DNA of 64,000 bases from Roseovarius aestuariivivens (GTDB taxonomy: Bacteria > Pseudomonadota > Alphaproteobacteria > Rhodobacterales > Rhodobacteraceae). The DNA is taken from contig NZ_SJEY01000004.1 in assembly GCF_004761875.1 (NCBI RefSeq), forward strand, positions 124,001 to 188,000, given 5' to 3'. Positions 8,534-16,485 of this stretch are shown here, piece after piece; position 1 is the stretch's first letter; each line of letters begins with the position of its first letter. The notes beneath the pieces were generated by a model. The model saw only the letters and a program-made list of their open reading frames with translations, did not search any database and was not told the DNA's origin. The position numbers and the translations under genes were made by a program.

Positions 8534-8887
8534 TTTCTGGCCTTTCTCAAGTCTTCAGGATGGAGCCGAGCATATCACAGATCGCTCGGTATTTCTGAAC
8601 TGCACGAGAGGAAGCCCATCAATCGTTTGCACTTGCATGCCCGCTGCCTACTCCTCGCAAACGGTGCTGCCCAATTCCCAACGAAGAAGGCCGTAAGCGG
8701 TTGTTCGTCCCGCTTGGCGCGAAGGTCCGCGATGCGGACTAATCGGTCTTTCGCCCGAATGGGTCATGCCGGCGCTATCGGCCCAAACCTGCCGTTAACA
8801 GTCGCATGTCCCTGCCGCGTTGCAGTCAGTCAAGGCCGCCATTCGACACGCGCCTGAAACGAAGAGGCCATGCTCATAACGCAGCTG
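8534..8887. other. Non-coding stretch, no convincing gene
   Basis: 354 bases between two minus-strand genes. Open frames here are short and unrelated to known domains. It contains the recurring AAGGTCCG at 8722-8729. It probably includes the promoter of the alpha/beta hydrolase gene near 8534-8600; I see no clear -35/-10 pair. Confidence 0.45.
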
Positions 8888-9541
8888 TCAAAAAACGTCT
8901 GACCCGCGCCAGTCAAACGGGCAATGCTTGGAAGAACTTACATTCCACTCGAACTCAAGGCCGAAGGCGTTCACCTTGCAAACCGTGGATTTCCCCCAGG
9001 TGACAATCTGACCGGGGCCGACCTCGCAGCCAGGCGCGCTGCTCAGTCTTGGCGGTTCGTCAGGGGCGCTTGTGGGACCGATAAGTGCGTTCGCCCACGC
9101 TTTGACTTTGCCAGGGATATCGACCCCCCATCGAGACTGGTTGGGCGCAATCTCGAAGGAAAATGCACCACGTTCAGACCCAAGAGATTCTCTTCCGCGC
9201 CCACCGCACTTGGCAAACTCCTGCGGCCAGCCGCCCACATTGCCGGAAAATATTCTTGTAATCGCTTCTGCTTGAGCATCGCTGGCCCGGGCATCGATAA
9301 TGGAACCGCCACGGACGAATGCTTCGTAATCCCAAAGATTTCCCTCAAAGTATCCCACCCGGACAAGGCAGAGATCATCAAGTTTGACAGTCTCGAAGTG
9401 ACCTTCCCGGATATGGTAAAACAGCACGAACTCGCAAAGATTTTTGTCCGGTGACTGACCGAACGTGCAGGGGCAGGCGACTTTGCAACTGCAGTTGTCA
9501 AACCAGTCGCCGATGACGTGCCAGTCAGGAAAAGCAGGCAT
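8888..9541 (-). CDS. DUF1326 domain-containing protein
   Basis: 217 residues from the ATG at 9541. An upstream in-frame start at 9604 adds 21 residues with no family match and is not preferred. The N-terminal cysteine cluster in WFDNCSCKVACPCTFG and the C-terminal GLEFEWNVSSSKHCPFDWRG identify DUF1326. The cysteine spacing (CxCxxxCxC) suggests metal or redox chemistry. Function is unknown in the family. It is the first gene of the accessory minus-strand block; no partner gene is visible. Confidence 0.82.
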   Translation of the reverse strand: MPAFPDWHVIGDWFDNCSCKVACPCTFGQSPDKNLCEFVLFYHIREGHFETVKLDDLCLVRVGYFEGNLWDYEAFVRGGSIIDARASDAQAEAITRIFSGNVGGWPQEFAKCGGRGRESLGSERGAFSFEIAPNQSRWGVDIPGKVKAWANALIGPTSAPDEPPRLSSAPGCEVGPGQIVTWGKSTVCKVNAFGLEFEWNVSSSKHCPFDWRGSDVF

Positions 9542-10030
9542 TTCATGCACTCTTTTTTTAGTCACCTGGGCACTCAGGCCGCGCCCCATCCGATCCGCAT
9601 TCACAGGGGCCGAGAGTATGGTGACGACAACATCTTATCACGAAACGGCAAGAAAGTCGCTTTTGGGCTCGAAGCCGCCACCATAGGCCTCTCCGCATCT
9701 GTCAAAGCCCACCCCTTCCATTTCTCTGGCGTCCGAGTGACGGCGACAGACGTCGCCGGCGCTGCCATTCACGGTCAAGATGCGCGGAAAGCTGGGGCAC
9801 AGAACCCGGAACCGGAGACGGTCGCCTGCGGCGGCGCCAGGCGTTCAGAAAAGTCTGCGAAACAGGCCCCGAACCGAAAAACTTGCCAAAAAGCGATGCG
9901 TAAACCATAGTTGTCGGCACGTCTCCCAGCGAAAACTCGCTGGGATAACAAGATTGAACGCGATGATCTCATCGCATCGTCTGGCCAAATACCGTGGTCG
10001 TTTGAAGAAAATAATTTTGGGGAAGATAGA
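9542..10030. other. Non-coding stretch with a perfect hairpin
   Basis: 489 bases between the DUF1326 gene and the divergent VPLPA-CTERM gene. A plus-strand frame at 9518-9910 has no recognisable domain and starts inside the DUF1326 gene, so it is not called. The only clear structure is the 9-bp hairpin at 9924-9945. Promoters for both divergent genes should lie here. Confidence 0.45.
9924..9945. repeat. Perfect inverted repeat upstream of the VPLPA-CTERM gene
   Basis: TCCCAGCGA and TCGCTGGGA are separated by AAAC: 9 perfect base pairs with a 4-base loop. No T-run follows on either strand, so an operator or leader RNA hairpin is more likely than an intrinsic terminator. It ends 85 bases before the ATG at 10031. 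Confidence 0.5.
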
Positions 10031-10708
10031 ATGAAAACAAGATCTCAATTCAGGACATGCTTGGCGGCTGCTGCTGCGGCTCTCGTCCTTTCGACATCAG
10101 CCAATGCGACAAGTCTGACCGTGTTCACTGACCGGACCACGTTCGATGCAGCGACGAGCAACCTGTCGCTTGAGACCTTCAACGGCGTGAGCGGCCAGCC
10201 GAACTTCGTGAACACACCTCTGGTCGTGAACGATCTGACGCTGGAGACATCCGGCACGAGCGTTTTGGGCGGCGAACGCAACGCCATTGATCAGCCCCCG
10301 GCGCAATTCGTCCCTGACTTCGACATTGACGGCACGGCGTCTGCGAACATTCTTCTGAGCGCTGCAGATCATGTCTTCTCGGTCACCTTTGCGTCGGCCG
10401 TGACAGCCTTTTTCGCTGATTTTGCGGCTCTTAACGATAATCAATTGCGCACGCAGATCTCCGTGAACGGCACGGTCGTGACGCCTGCGACCACAAGCGG
10501 CAACATCGTCCGGGGCTTCGGCTTCACAAGCGACACTGCCTTTACCTCGGTGCGGTTCACTTATGTCGACAATGACGGTTTCACTATGGACAACGTGGCC
10601 TATGGTGGCGTGGCGCCGATCCCGCTTCCGGCCTCGCTGCCCCTGCTTCTTGCAGGTGTCGGGGCGTTCGGATTGCTGCGCCGGCGTCGCGGGCAGGTTG
10701 CGGCCTGA
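10031..10708 (+). CDS. Exported protein with VPLPA-CTERM-type sorting signal
   Basis: 225 residues. An N-terminal signal peptide (about residues 1-27, ending TSANA) precedes a beta-rich body with repeated Thr/Asn/Asp. The C-terminus is IPLPASLPLLLAGVGAFGLL followed by RRRR, the VPLPA variant of the PEP-CTERM anchor: motif, hydrophobic helix, basic tail. In this family the anchor is processed by an exosortase and the protein goes to the cell surface or extracellular matrix. No exosortase gene lies in the window. The ATG at 10031 is preceded by GGGGAAGATAG. The body does not match any domain I recognise. Confidence 0.85.
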   Translation: MKTRSQFRTCLAAAAAALVLSTSANATSLTVFTDRTTFDAATSNLSLETFNGVSGQPNFVNTPLVVNDLTLETSGTSVLGGERNAIDQPPAQFVPDFDIDGTASANILLSAADHVFSVTFASAVTAFFADFAALNDNQLRTQISVNGTVVTPATTSGNIVRGFGFTSDTAFTSVRFTYVDNDGFTMDNVAYGGVAPIPLPASLPLLLAGVGAFGLLRRRRGQVAA

Positions 10709-11174
10709 AGAAACGAGATCGCGCGCGCTGTCCGGACCGGGCCGTGCGCGCGCTACACGCTTCATGTGTGAAGCCCGAAAATGGCGGTCAGGACGCTCGA
10801 CATGGTCTTTCGGCCAGAGATGAGCCCCATGACCTGGGTTGAGATTTGACCGACACTGGTTCGTCACCGGCCATTTAGGCGCACTCAACCCCGATAGACA
10901 CAGTTCTGCTTTCGCCTCGGGAGAGGTGGAAATCTGCTTCTTTTCTGTCTTGGTCGATTTCGCTCAAGAGATCGGGAAATGGCTGCTTCCGCCGTCTTCC
11001 CAGACAACCATTCTCCAGTTTGGGCTCAAAGCCGTGATCCCGTAAGATTTGCGGATCTTTGGAATTCCAGCCGGTCAGGCCTCGGCTCGATGCGATGCGT
11101 TCCGATCGCACGACGTCCTGTTGCCGTGTCCCCAATTCCGCGCCAATATGAGACCCTGAGAAGGAAGAACCGCC
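10709..11174. other. Non-coding stretch
   Basis: 466 bases. GCGCGCGC at 10721-10728 can pair with GCGCGCGC at 10746-10753 shortly after the VPLPA-CTERM stop; it could act as a transcription end, but no T-run follows. The rest has only short open frames without family resemblance. A long minus-strand frame across 10875-11771 is antisense to the universal stress gene and is not called. GAAGGAAG at 11159-11166 is the ribosome site of the next gene. Confidence 0.45.
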
Positions 11175-11630
11175 ATGCGCAAATTTCTCGTGGTCCTCGA
11201 CGACAGCAGGGAATGCCTCAACGCAATGCGCTTCGCCGCCATGCGCGCGGCCAAGACCAAGGCAGGGGTCGAAATCCTCGCCGTGATCCCGCCGGAAGAA
11301 TTCAACCACTGGATTGGCGTCGGTGACATCATGCGCGAAGAGGCTCGTGAACGCATTCATGCCCATTTCGAGGTTTTCGCGAAATGGATGCGCGACCGGC
11401 AGGGCGTCGACCCCGAGCTTGTCATCCGCGAGGGCGAACCGATCGCCCAGATCATCGCGCAGGTCAGGGAGGATTCCGATATCGGCGTTCTCGTCCTTGG
11501 TGCGGGGACCGACAAGAAGGGCCCCGGTCCGCTGGTCACCCAGCTGTCGCGCAGCTCCGGCACGCTGCCCATCCCGGTCACCATCGTGCCCGGCGATCTG
11601 AGCAAGGAGCGGCTCGAAGAGATCACCTGA
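11175..11630 (+). CDS. Universal stress protein, UspA family (single domain)
   Basis: 151 residues, one Usp domain. It starts MRKFLVVLDDSRECLNAMRFA (the LVxxDxS nucleotide-binding strand), and the near-C-terminal VLVLGAGTDKKGPGPLVTQL fills the place of the G-2x-G-9x-G(S/T) ATP loop. Asp in VVLDDSREC is the usual adenine contact. The ATG follows AAGGAAGAACCGCC. The gene is separated from nfu by a terminator-like hairpin and operator-like repeats, so it is probably its own unit. General stress role inferred from family. Confidence 0.88.
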   Translation: MRKFLVVLDDSRECLNAMRFAAMRAAKTKAGVEILAVIPPEEFNHWIGVGDIMREEARERIHAHFEVFAKWMRDRQGVDPELVIREGEPIAQIIAQVREDSDIGVLVLGAGTDKKGPGPLVTQLSRSSGTLPIPVTIVPGDLSKERLEEIT

Positions 11631-11645
11631 GACGGGTGGAAAGTT

Positions 11646-11696
11646 TTGTACAATTTGTACAAAGGGCCGTCTGGAGTTGCTGCATTTCGTACAAAA
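11646..11696. promoter_or_regulatory. Clustered TTGTACAA palindromes
   Basis: TTGTACAA occurs at 11646-11653 and again at 11655-11662, spaced 9 bases apart. A degenerate copy (TTCGTACAAA) lies at 11686-11695. Repeated short palindromes one helical turn apart suggest a protein binding site. They lie after the uspA stop and before nfu; the protein is unknown. Confidence 0.35.
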
Positions 11697-11718
11697 GCGG
11701 GGTGTATACAAACCCCGC
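11697..11718 (+). terminator. Hairpin after uspA
   Basis: GCGGGGT (11697-11703) pairs with ACCCCGC (11712-11718) around an 8-base loop. The 7-bp GC-rich stem lies 66 bases after the uspA stop. There is only a weak downstream T-run, so it may work poorly or with Rho. Confidence 0.45.
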
Positions 11719-11726
11719 CCCAATAG

Positions 11727-11743
11727 TTTAGAACGGTTCCAAT
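11727..11743. promoter_or_regulatory. Candidate Irr (iron control element) box before nfu
   Basis: TTTAGAACGGTTCCAAT resembles the TTTAGAA...TTCTAAA dyad described for the alphaproteobacterial haem/iron regulator Irr, with two departures in the right arm. It lies 61 bases before the start of an iron-sulfur scaffold gene, a typical Irr target class. Identification rests on motif resemblance alone. Confidence 0.4.
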
Positions 11744-11758
11744 CCTTGACTCGGCACC

Positions 11759-11778
11759 GGCGGATACGCATATCCGCC
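11759..11778. repeat. Perfect inverted repeat in nfu leader
   Basis: GGCGGATA (11759-11766) and TATCCGCC (11771-11778) form 8 perfect pairs around CGCA. It lies 26 bases before the nfu ATG, so it is probably a leader hairpin or an operator. Confidence 0.45.
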
Positions 11779-11804
11779 TAAGGCATTACAGGAAAGCGCG
11801 ACAC

Positions 11805-12368
11805 ATGTTCATTCAGACGGAATCGACCCCGAACCCCGCAACGTTGAAATTCTTGCCCGGGCAGACCGTGCTCGAGGCCGGCACTGCCGATTTCCCGTCT
11901 TCCGAAGGCGCAGAGAAGTCGCCACTTGCCGAAAAAATATTTCGTGTTCAGGGTGTTACCGGTGTGTTTTTCGGGAATGACTTTGTCACCGTCACCAAGG
12001 AAGACGCCGTCGAATGGGACCATGTAAAGCCCGCCATCCTCGGCGCGATCATGGAGCATTTCCAGTCCGGTCAGCCCGTCATGCTGGGCGAGGCCCAAGC
12101 CTCCGGCCATGCGGATCATGACGGTGAGAACTCCGAAATCGTGGGACAAATCAAAGAGTTGCTCGATACTCGCGTACGCCCGGCCGTGGCGCAGGATGGT
12201 GGCGACATCACGTTCCACGGGTTCGAGCGGGGCGTTGTTTACCTGCATATGCAAGGCGCCTGCGCGGGATGCCCGTCCTCGACGATCACCCTCAAGATGG
12301 GTATCGAGAACCTTCTGCGCCACTATATCCCCGAGGTGACCGAGGTCCGTCCCGTTGGCGTCCTCTGA
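11805..12368 (+). CDS. nfuA: NifU-family iron-sulfur cluster scaffold/carrier protein
   Basis: 187 residues. The N-terminal Nfu_N domain (MFIQTESTPNPATLKFLPGQ onwards, about residues 1-88) is followed by the C-terminal NifU-like domain with the cluster-binding CxxC in MQGACAGCPSSTITLK. The family assembles or delivers Fe-S clusters to apoproteins. The order nfu-tsaB-rimI is common in Rhodobacterales. The ATG follows AGGAAAGCGCGACAC. A candidate Irr box and a leader hairpin lie just upstream, which fits iron-responsive control. Confidence 0.92.
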   Translation: MFIQTESTPNPATLKFLPGQTVLEAGTADFPSSEGAEKSPLAEKIFRVQGVTGVFFGNDFVTVTKEDAVEWDHVKPAILGAIMEHFQSGQPVMLGEAQASGHADHDGENSEIVGQIKELLDTRVRPAVAQDGGDITFHGFERGVVYLHMQGACAGCPSSTITLKMGIENLLRHYIPEVTEVRPVGVL

Positions 12369-12936
12369 TCAGACGATCCTGGCTTTCGACACATCGGCCG
12401 CGCATTGCGCGGCCGCTTTGCTGTGCGGCGGCGGCGTTGTCACCAAGGTCGAGGAAATGGGAAGGGGTCAGGCGGAAAGGCTGATGCCGCTGATCCAGGA
12501 ACTTCTTGATTCAAAAGGTATAAAGCTCAAGGATCTTACGCGCATCGGGGTCGGGATTGGGCCGGGTAACTTCACCGGCATCCGCATCTCCGTCTCGCTG
12601 GCGCGCGGTCTGGCGCTCGGTCTGGGCACCCAAGCGGTGGGGGTCTCGACCTTCGCGGCCCTGCGCCACGCCACCGGTCTGGACGCAGCCGCCGTGCCCG
12701 CCCCGCGCGATACCGCCTACCTGCTGGGCCGGGACGGCGCACCGGTGATTGTGCCCGCCGCCGAAGTGCCCGCCAGCACTGCATGGCCCGACACCCCCGC
12801 CGCGCTGGTCGCCGCCATCGCTGAACTGGCCGCGCTCGCCCCGCCGGACAGCCCGTCACCCGCGCCGCTTTACGTCCGTCCCGCCGACGCCGCCCCGTCG
12901 CGCGAGACCCCACCGAGGATTCTCGATGACGCCTGA
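12355..12936 (+). CDS. tsaB: tRNA threonylcarbamoyladenosine biosynthesis protein TsaB
   Basis: 193 residues from a TTG at 12355 that overlaps the nfu gene by 14 bases; the conserved ILAFDTSAAHC starts eight residues in, so no later start is possible. The key family motif is IGPGNFTGIRISVSLARGLA, plus GVSTFAAL. TsaB is the dimerisation partner of TsaD and is needed to put the threonylcarbamoyl group on A37 of ANN-decoding tRNAs. The C-terminal half is proline/alanine-rich, as is usual in this group. It overlaps rimI by 11 bases. Confidence 0.92.
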   Translation: MASSDQTILAFDTSAAHCAAALLCGGGVVTKVEEMGRGQAERLMPLIQELLDSKGIKLKDLTRIGVGIGPGNFTGIRISVSLARGLALGLGTQAVGVSTFAALRHATGLDAAAVPAPRDTAYLLGRDGAPVIVPAAEVPASTAWPDTPAALVAAIAELAALAPPDSPSPAPLYVRPADAAPSRETPPRILDDA

Positions 12937-13342
12937 GGCGATGGCTGATCTGCATGCCCGCGCCTTTGCGGGGCGGTCCCGAAGCTGGACCGCAGACGAA
13001 TTTGTGCAGCTTCTTCAGAGCGGGCCGGTCTTTGTGGTCACAGGTGATCAGGCCTTCGCGATGGGCCGCGTCGTGGCCGGTGAAGCCGAACTTCTGACCA
13101 TCGCACGCGCGCCGGAAAAACGCGGCCAAGGCGTTGGCTCCAAAGTACTTTCCGACTTTGAGGTAGAGGCGTGCAAGCGCGGCGCGGTGCGTCTTTTCCT
13201 TGAGGTGGGACAGGACAACACCACCGCGATCCGGCTTTATTCCGGCTCTGGCTACGCCGAGGTTGCGCGCCGCGCGGCCTATTACACGAGGCCAGATGGC
13301 GCCCGCGAGGACGCCATCGTGATGGAGAAACGCTCGCTCTGA
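12926..13342 (+). CDS. rimI: GNAT acetyltransferase, RimI-like (ribosomal protein S18-alanine N-acetyltransferase)
   Basis: 138 residues from the ATG at 12926, inside the end of tsaB. The acetyl-CoA motif is TIARAPEKRGQGVGSKVLSDFE, with the downstream LEVGQDNTTAIRLYSGSGYAEVARRAAYY that is diagnostic of RimI-type GNATs. The family acetylates the N-terminal alanine of S18 or related N-termini; adjacency to tsaB is a classic bacterial arrangement. The gene ends 3 bases before the convergent hemN stop. Confidence 0.88.
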   Translation: MTPEAMADLHARAFAGRSRSWTADEFVQLLQSGPVFVVTGDQAFAMGRVVAGEAELLTIARAPEKRGQGVGSKVLSDFEVEACKRGAVRLFLEVGQDNTTAIRLYSGSGYAEVARRAAYYTRPDGAREDAIVMEKRSL

Positions 13343-13345
13343 GGA

Positions 13346-14701
13346 TCAGATCGCGTGGCTGTGGCCGGCGCGGCTCAGGTCATACGTGTCAAAGGACCGC
13401 GCGATCATGCGGGTCAGCGGTCGTGCGGCTTCGGGCACGCAAAGCCCGTCCTCGTTTAGGGTCACATGCGCCCCGAAATCTTCGACAACGGGAGCAAGTA
13501 TCGCTTCGAACTCCGTCCCGCTGAGGCCGAACTGCCCGCAGATCTCAGCCTTATCGATACGGAAGTCGCACATCACGGCCTCGATCAGGCGGCCGCGCAA
13601 AAGATCCTGCCCGGCGAAGATATGCCCACGTGCCGTGGCGAAATGCCCCTCACGGATCGCCTTGGTATAGGCCCCCGTCGCCGGTGCGTTTTGCGCATAT
13701 CCCTGAGGGAATCTTGAGATTGCCGAGGCGCCCAGACCCACGAGAATGTCAGCCGTATCGTCGGTATAGCCCTGGAAATTCCGACGCAGACGGCCCGCGC
13801 GCAGGGCCGTGCTCAGGCCGTCTTCGGGTCGTGCGAAATGGTCGATGCCGATCTCGTCATAGCCGTCCCAGCTGAAAAGCCGCCGGGCGGTCTCAAAAAG
13901 ATCAAGCCGTTCTTCGGGCGTAGGCAGGGCGTCGGACGGGATCAGTTGCTGGCGCTTGGCCATCCACGGGACGTGCGCATATCCGTAAAGGGCGACTCGG
14001 TCCGGGGCCAGAGACAAGAGCTTTTGTACGCTTTCGGTGATGCGCGCCTTAGTCTGGTGGGGCAGGCCATAGAGTATGTCGGCGTTGAGGCTGTCGATGC
14101 CGCGCGCGCGGATCGCGTCGACCGCGTCGCGAGTGATATCGAAGCCCTGAATGCGTCCGATGGTTTTCTGGATCGCATCGTCGAAATCCTGCACGCCGAT
14201 CGAGGCGCGCGTCATGCCCGCCTCGGCCAACGCGTCAAGCCGGGCATCGTCGATCTCATTGGGGTCGATCTCCACCGAGAATTCGGTGTCGGGACCGAAA
14301 GGCACGGCCGTGCGGATCGCGCCGGACAGATCGCGCATCATCGACGCAGTCAGAAGCGTCGGCGTGCCCCCGCCCCAATGCAGCCGCGACAGCGTGACGC
14401 CCTCGGGCAAAGCGCCCGCCAATAGCGCGATCTCGGCCTTCAGCGTCTCGAGATATGCCGCGACCGGCGCCTCGGACTGTGTGCCTTGCGTGCGGCAGGC
14501 GCAGAACCAGCAGAGCCTGCGGCAAAAGGGGACGTGGATATAGAGCGAGATCTGACCGCCCGGTGTGATCTGGCCAAGCCAGTCGGTGAAGGCCGTGCTG
14601 CCCACGTCCGCCGAGAAATGCGGCGCGGTTGGGTAGCTGGTGTAGCGTGGCAGCTTTGCGTCAAAGAGACCCAAGCGGCCTAGTTGTGCTTTGTTCATCA
14701 T
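13346..14701 (-). CDS. hemN: Oxygen-independent coproporphyrinogen III oxidase
   Basis: 451 residues. The radical-SAM cysteines are in HVPFCRRLCWFCACRTQGT (CxxxCxxC plus the extra Cys of true HemN). HWGGGTPTLL, SVEIDPNEID, ASIGVQDFD, NADILYGLPHQT and the C-terminal HemN_C region follow in the expected order. It converts coproporphyrinogen III to protoporphyrinogen IX without oxygen. The length and CxxxCxxCxC pattern separate it from HemW. It is divergent from fnrL and shares with it an FNR-type box at 14737-14750, consistent with induction at low oxygen. Confidence 0.95.
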   Translation of the reverse strand: MMNKAQLGRLGLFDAKLPRYTSYPTAPHFSADVGSTAFTDWLGQITPGGQISLYIHVPFCRRLCWFCACRTQGTQSEAPVAAYLETLKAEIALLAGALPEGVTLSRLHWGGGTPTLLTASMMRDLSGAIRTAVPFGPDTEFSVEIDPNEIDDARLDALAEAGMTRASIGVQDFDDAIQKTIGRIQGFDITRDAVDAIRARGIDSLNADILYGLPHQTKARITESVQKLLSLAPDRVALYGYAHVPWMAKRQQLIPSDALPTPEERLDLFETARRLFSWDGYDEIGIDHFARPEDGLSTALRAGRLRRNFQGYTDDTADILVGLGASAISRFPQGYAQNAPATGAYTKAIREGHFATARGHIFAGQDLLRGRLIEAVMCDFRIDKAEICGQFGLSGTEFEAILAPVVEDFGAHVTLNEDGLCVPEAARPLTRMIARSFDTYDLSRAGHSHAI

Positions 14702-14736
14702 ACGCGTAGCTTGATCACGGGTAAGGGCTCCGCACC

Positions 14737-14750
14737 TTGACGCAGATCAA
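14737..14750. promoter_or_regulatory. FNR/FnrL-type box, hemN-fnrL divergent promoter
   Basis: TTGACGCAGATCAA fits TTGAT-N4-ATCAA with one departure. It lies 36 bases upstream of the hemN start and 12 bases before the fnrL ATG. The position so close to the fnrL start suggests activation of hemN and possibly repression of fnrL itself; that is inference. Confidence 0.75.
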
Positions 14751-14761
14751 CATGAGGGCGC

Positions 14762-15517
14762 ATGAGCATCACACTGAAACAGCCGGAGGGCGCAACGCCG
14801 CGCGATTGCGGCGAGTGTCCGATCAGGCACCGCGCGGTTTGCGCGCGGTGTGAAGCCGATGAACTCGAAGCGCTTGACCGGATTAAGTATTATCGAAGCT
14901 TCGAGGCAGGGCGGACCGTGATCTGGGCCGGCGACCGGATGGATTTCGTGGGCTCTGTGGTGTCCGGTATTGCGACGCTGACCCAAACGATGGAGGACGG
15001 ACGCCGGCAGATGGTCGGACTGCTCCTACCGAGCGATTTCGTCGGTCGCCCCGGACGCGAGGCCGCGGCCTACGACGTCGTCGCGACCACGGACATGGTG
15101 ATGTGTTGTTTTCGTAAAGCCCCTTTCGAAGAGATGATGCTGCGTACGCCTCATATCTCGCAGCGCTTGCTGGAGATGACGCTGGACGAGCTTGATGCGG
15201 CGCGGGAATGGATGCTGGTACTCGGTCGCAAGACCGCGCGCGAGAAGATCGCGAGCCTGTTGTCGATCATCGCACGGCGCGACGCGACCCTCAAGCTTGG
15301 CAGCCTTCAGGGTCCGATTGTCTTCGACCTTCCGCTCACGCGCGAAGCGATGGCCGATTATCTCGGTCTCACGCTGGAAACGGTCAGCCGTCAGATCTCG
15401 GCGCTACGCAAGGACGGGGTGATCTCTCTGGAAGGAAAGCGGCACGTCACCATCCCCGATTTCCACCGCTTGCTCGAAGAGGCGGCGGACGACGGGGACG
15501 GCGGTTTGTTGACCTAG
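14762..15517 (+). CDS. fnrL: Crp/Fnr-family oxygen-sensing regulator FnrL
   Basis: 251 residues. N-terminal cysteines C16, C19, C27 and C30 in DCGECPIRHRAVCARC plus C115/C116 in DMVMCCFRK supply ligands for an oxygen-labile [4Fe-4S] cluster. A cyclic-nucleotide-like domain (about residues 35-150) and dimer helix follow. The HTH LTREAMADYLGLTLETVSRQ contains the E..SR contacts that read TTGAT half-sites. The gene sits between hemN and the cbb3 operon, its known targets in Rhodobacterales, and matching boxes occur at 14737, 16472, 16519 and 21473. Confidence 0.95.
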   Translation: MSITLKQPEGATPRDCGECPIRHRAVCARCEADELEALDRIKYYRSFEAGRTVIWAGDRMDFVGSVVSGIATLTQTMEDGRRQMVGLLLPSDFVGRPGREAAAYDVVATTDMVMCCFRKAPFEEMMLRTPHISQRLLEMTLDELDAAREWMLVLGRKTAREKIASLLSIIARRDATLKLGSLQGPIVFDLPLTREAMADYLGLTLETVSRQISALRKDGVISLEGKRHVTIPDFHRLLEEAADDGDGGLLT

Positions 15518-15566
15518 TAGGCAGGTGTATAACAGCTTTGGCGTCCTGCTGGGGAAGCTTGCAAGA

Positions 15567-16409
15567 TCAATGCGCCATCAGCAACGGCAGCGGGCATTGT
15601 TCCAGCATGGCGCGGCTTGCACCGCCGAACACTGCTTCGCGGAACCTTGAATGCCCGTAAGCGCCCATCACGATCATATCGGCATCGGTATCCCGGCTGT
15701 GCCGGATCAGGACATCGGCCACGCGTGGCAGGCTTTTTGACAGGATATCGATCTCGACGCGCAGGCCGTGGCGGACCAGAAATTGTGACAGGGCGCCGCC
15801 TGGATCTGACCGGCCCGGTTCATGTGCCGGGGGATCCACCACCACGACCTTGACCCTGTCGGCCTCTTTCAGCAGGGGAAGGGCAGCGCGGATCGCGGTC
15901 AGGGCTTCCGGGCTTTCGTTCCATGCCACCATGACTTGCCTGGGCGTATGCATGCCCGACATCCCCGCTGGAAGGATGAGGGTGGGCGCGCGTCCTTCGA
16001 AGAGGATCGACTCTGTGAGAGGCTCCATCTCAGCTCCGCGACCTTCCCCATACGGCGTGGGCTGGATCGCGGCATCGCAAAAGCGTGCACGGGCCGCGAC
16101 CACCCGGCCGAGATCGGCCATGTGGGCAACGTGAGGCTCGCAGGACCATGCCAGATCCGGCAGGGCCGACAACGCCTCACGGGCTGCTTTTGCGATGGCC
16201 TCGGCCTCCTCGGTGCATTGATCAAGCGTGGACTGCACGGATATCGCGGAGGCGCCGGCGAAATACATATCCGTCGGTGTGCGATTTACCCCAAGGGCCA
16301 TAACGTCGAGATGCGCGTCGAGACGGGATCCCATCGCCATCGCGGTCTCAAGCGTGGGCTGGACGAGAGCGGGGTCCGACAAAGCGCAGAAAAGACTTTT
16401 CCAGGCCAT
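15567..16409 (-). CDS. Universal stress protein, tandem Usp domains
   Basis: 280 residues. The ATG at 16409 follows AGGAAAATCCC; a start at 16472 would add 21 unrelated residues. Two Usp halves are visible (about 1-140 and 150-280). The second contains the complete nucleotide-loop motif in MIVMGAYGHSRFREAVFGGASRAML. The gene lies divergently beside ccoNOQP, and an FNR-like box at 16472-16485 is nearest to its own promoter, so it is probably induced at low oxygen. It is distinct from the single-domain Usp at 11175. Confidence 0.88.
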   Translation of the reverse strand: MAWKSLFCALSDPALVQPTLETAMAMGSRLDAHLDVMALGVNRTPTDMYFAGASAISVQSTLDQCTEEAEAIAKAAREALSALPDLAWSCEPHVAHMADLGRVVAARARFCDAAIQPTPYGEGRGAEMEPLTESILFEGRAPTLILPAGMSGMHTPRQVMVAWNESPEALTAIRAALPLLKEADRVKVVVVDPPAHEPGRSDPGGALSQFLVRHGLRVEIDILSKSLPRVADVLIRHSRDTDADMIVMGAYGHSRFREAVFGGASRAMLEQCPLPLLMAH

Positions 16410-16471
16410 GGGATTTTCCTTTCCGAGATGAAACTTGATGCCACTGTAAACACGGCGTTTGCTTGAACGCA

Positions 16472-16485
16472 TTGATGCGTGTCAA
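16472..16485. promoter_or_regulatory. FNR-like box nearest the usp promoter
   Basis: TTGATGCGTGTCAA fits TTGAT-N4-ATCAA with one departure (GTCAA). It lies 62 bases upstream of the minus-strand usp start. It partly overlaps a perfect dyad TGTCAAA-GTGA-TTTGACA at 16480-16497, which could let a second regulator compete. Confidence 0.6.

Noticed and set aside
9518-9910. 130-codon plus-strand frame after the DUF1326 gene
   Set aside because: It begins inside the DUF1326 coding region on the other strand, has erratic composition and no domain.
10875-11771. Long minus-strand frame opposite uspA
   Set aside because: Antisense shadow of a well-supported Usp gene in high-GC DNA; Arg/Gly-rich translation without domain.
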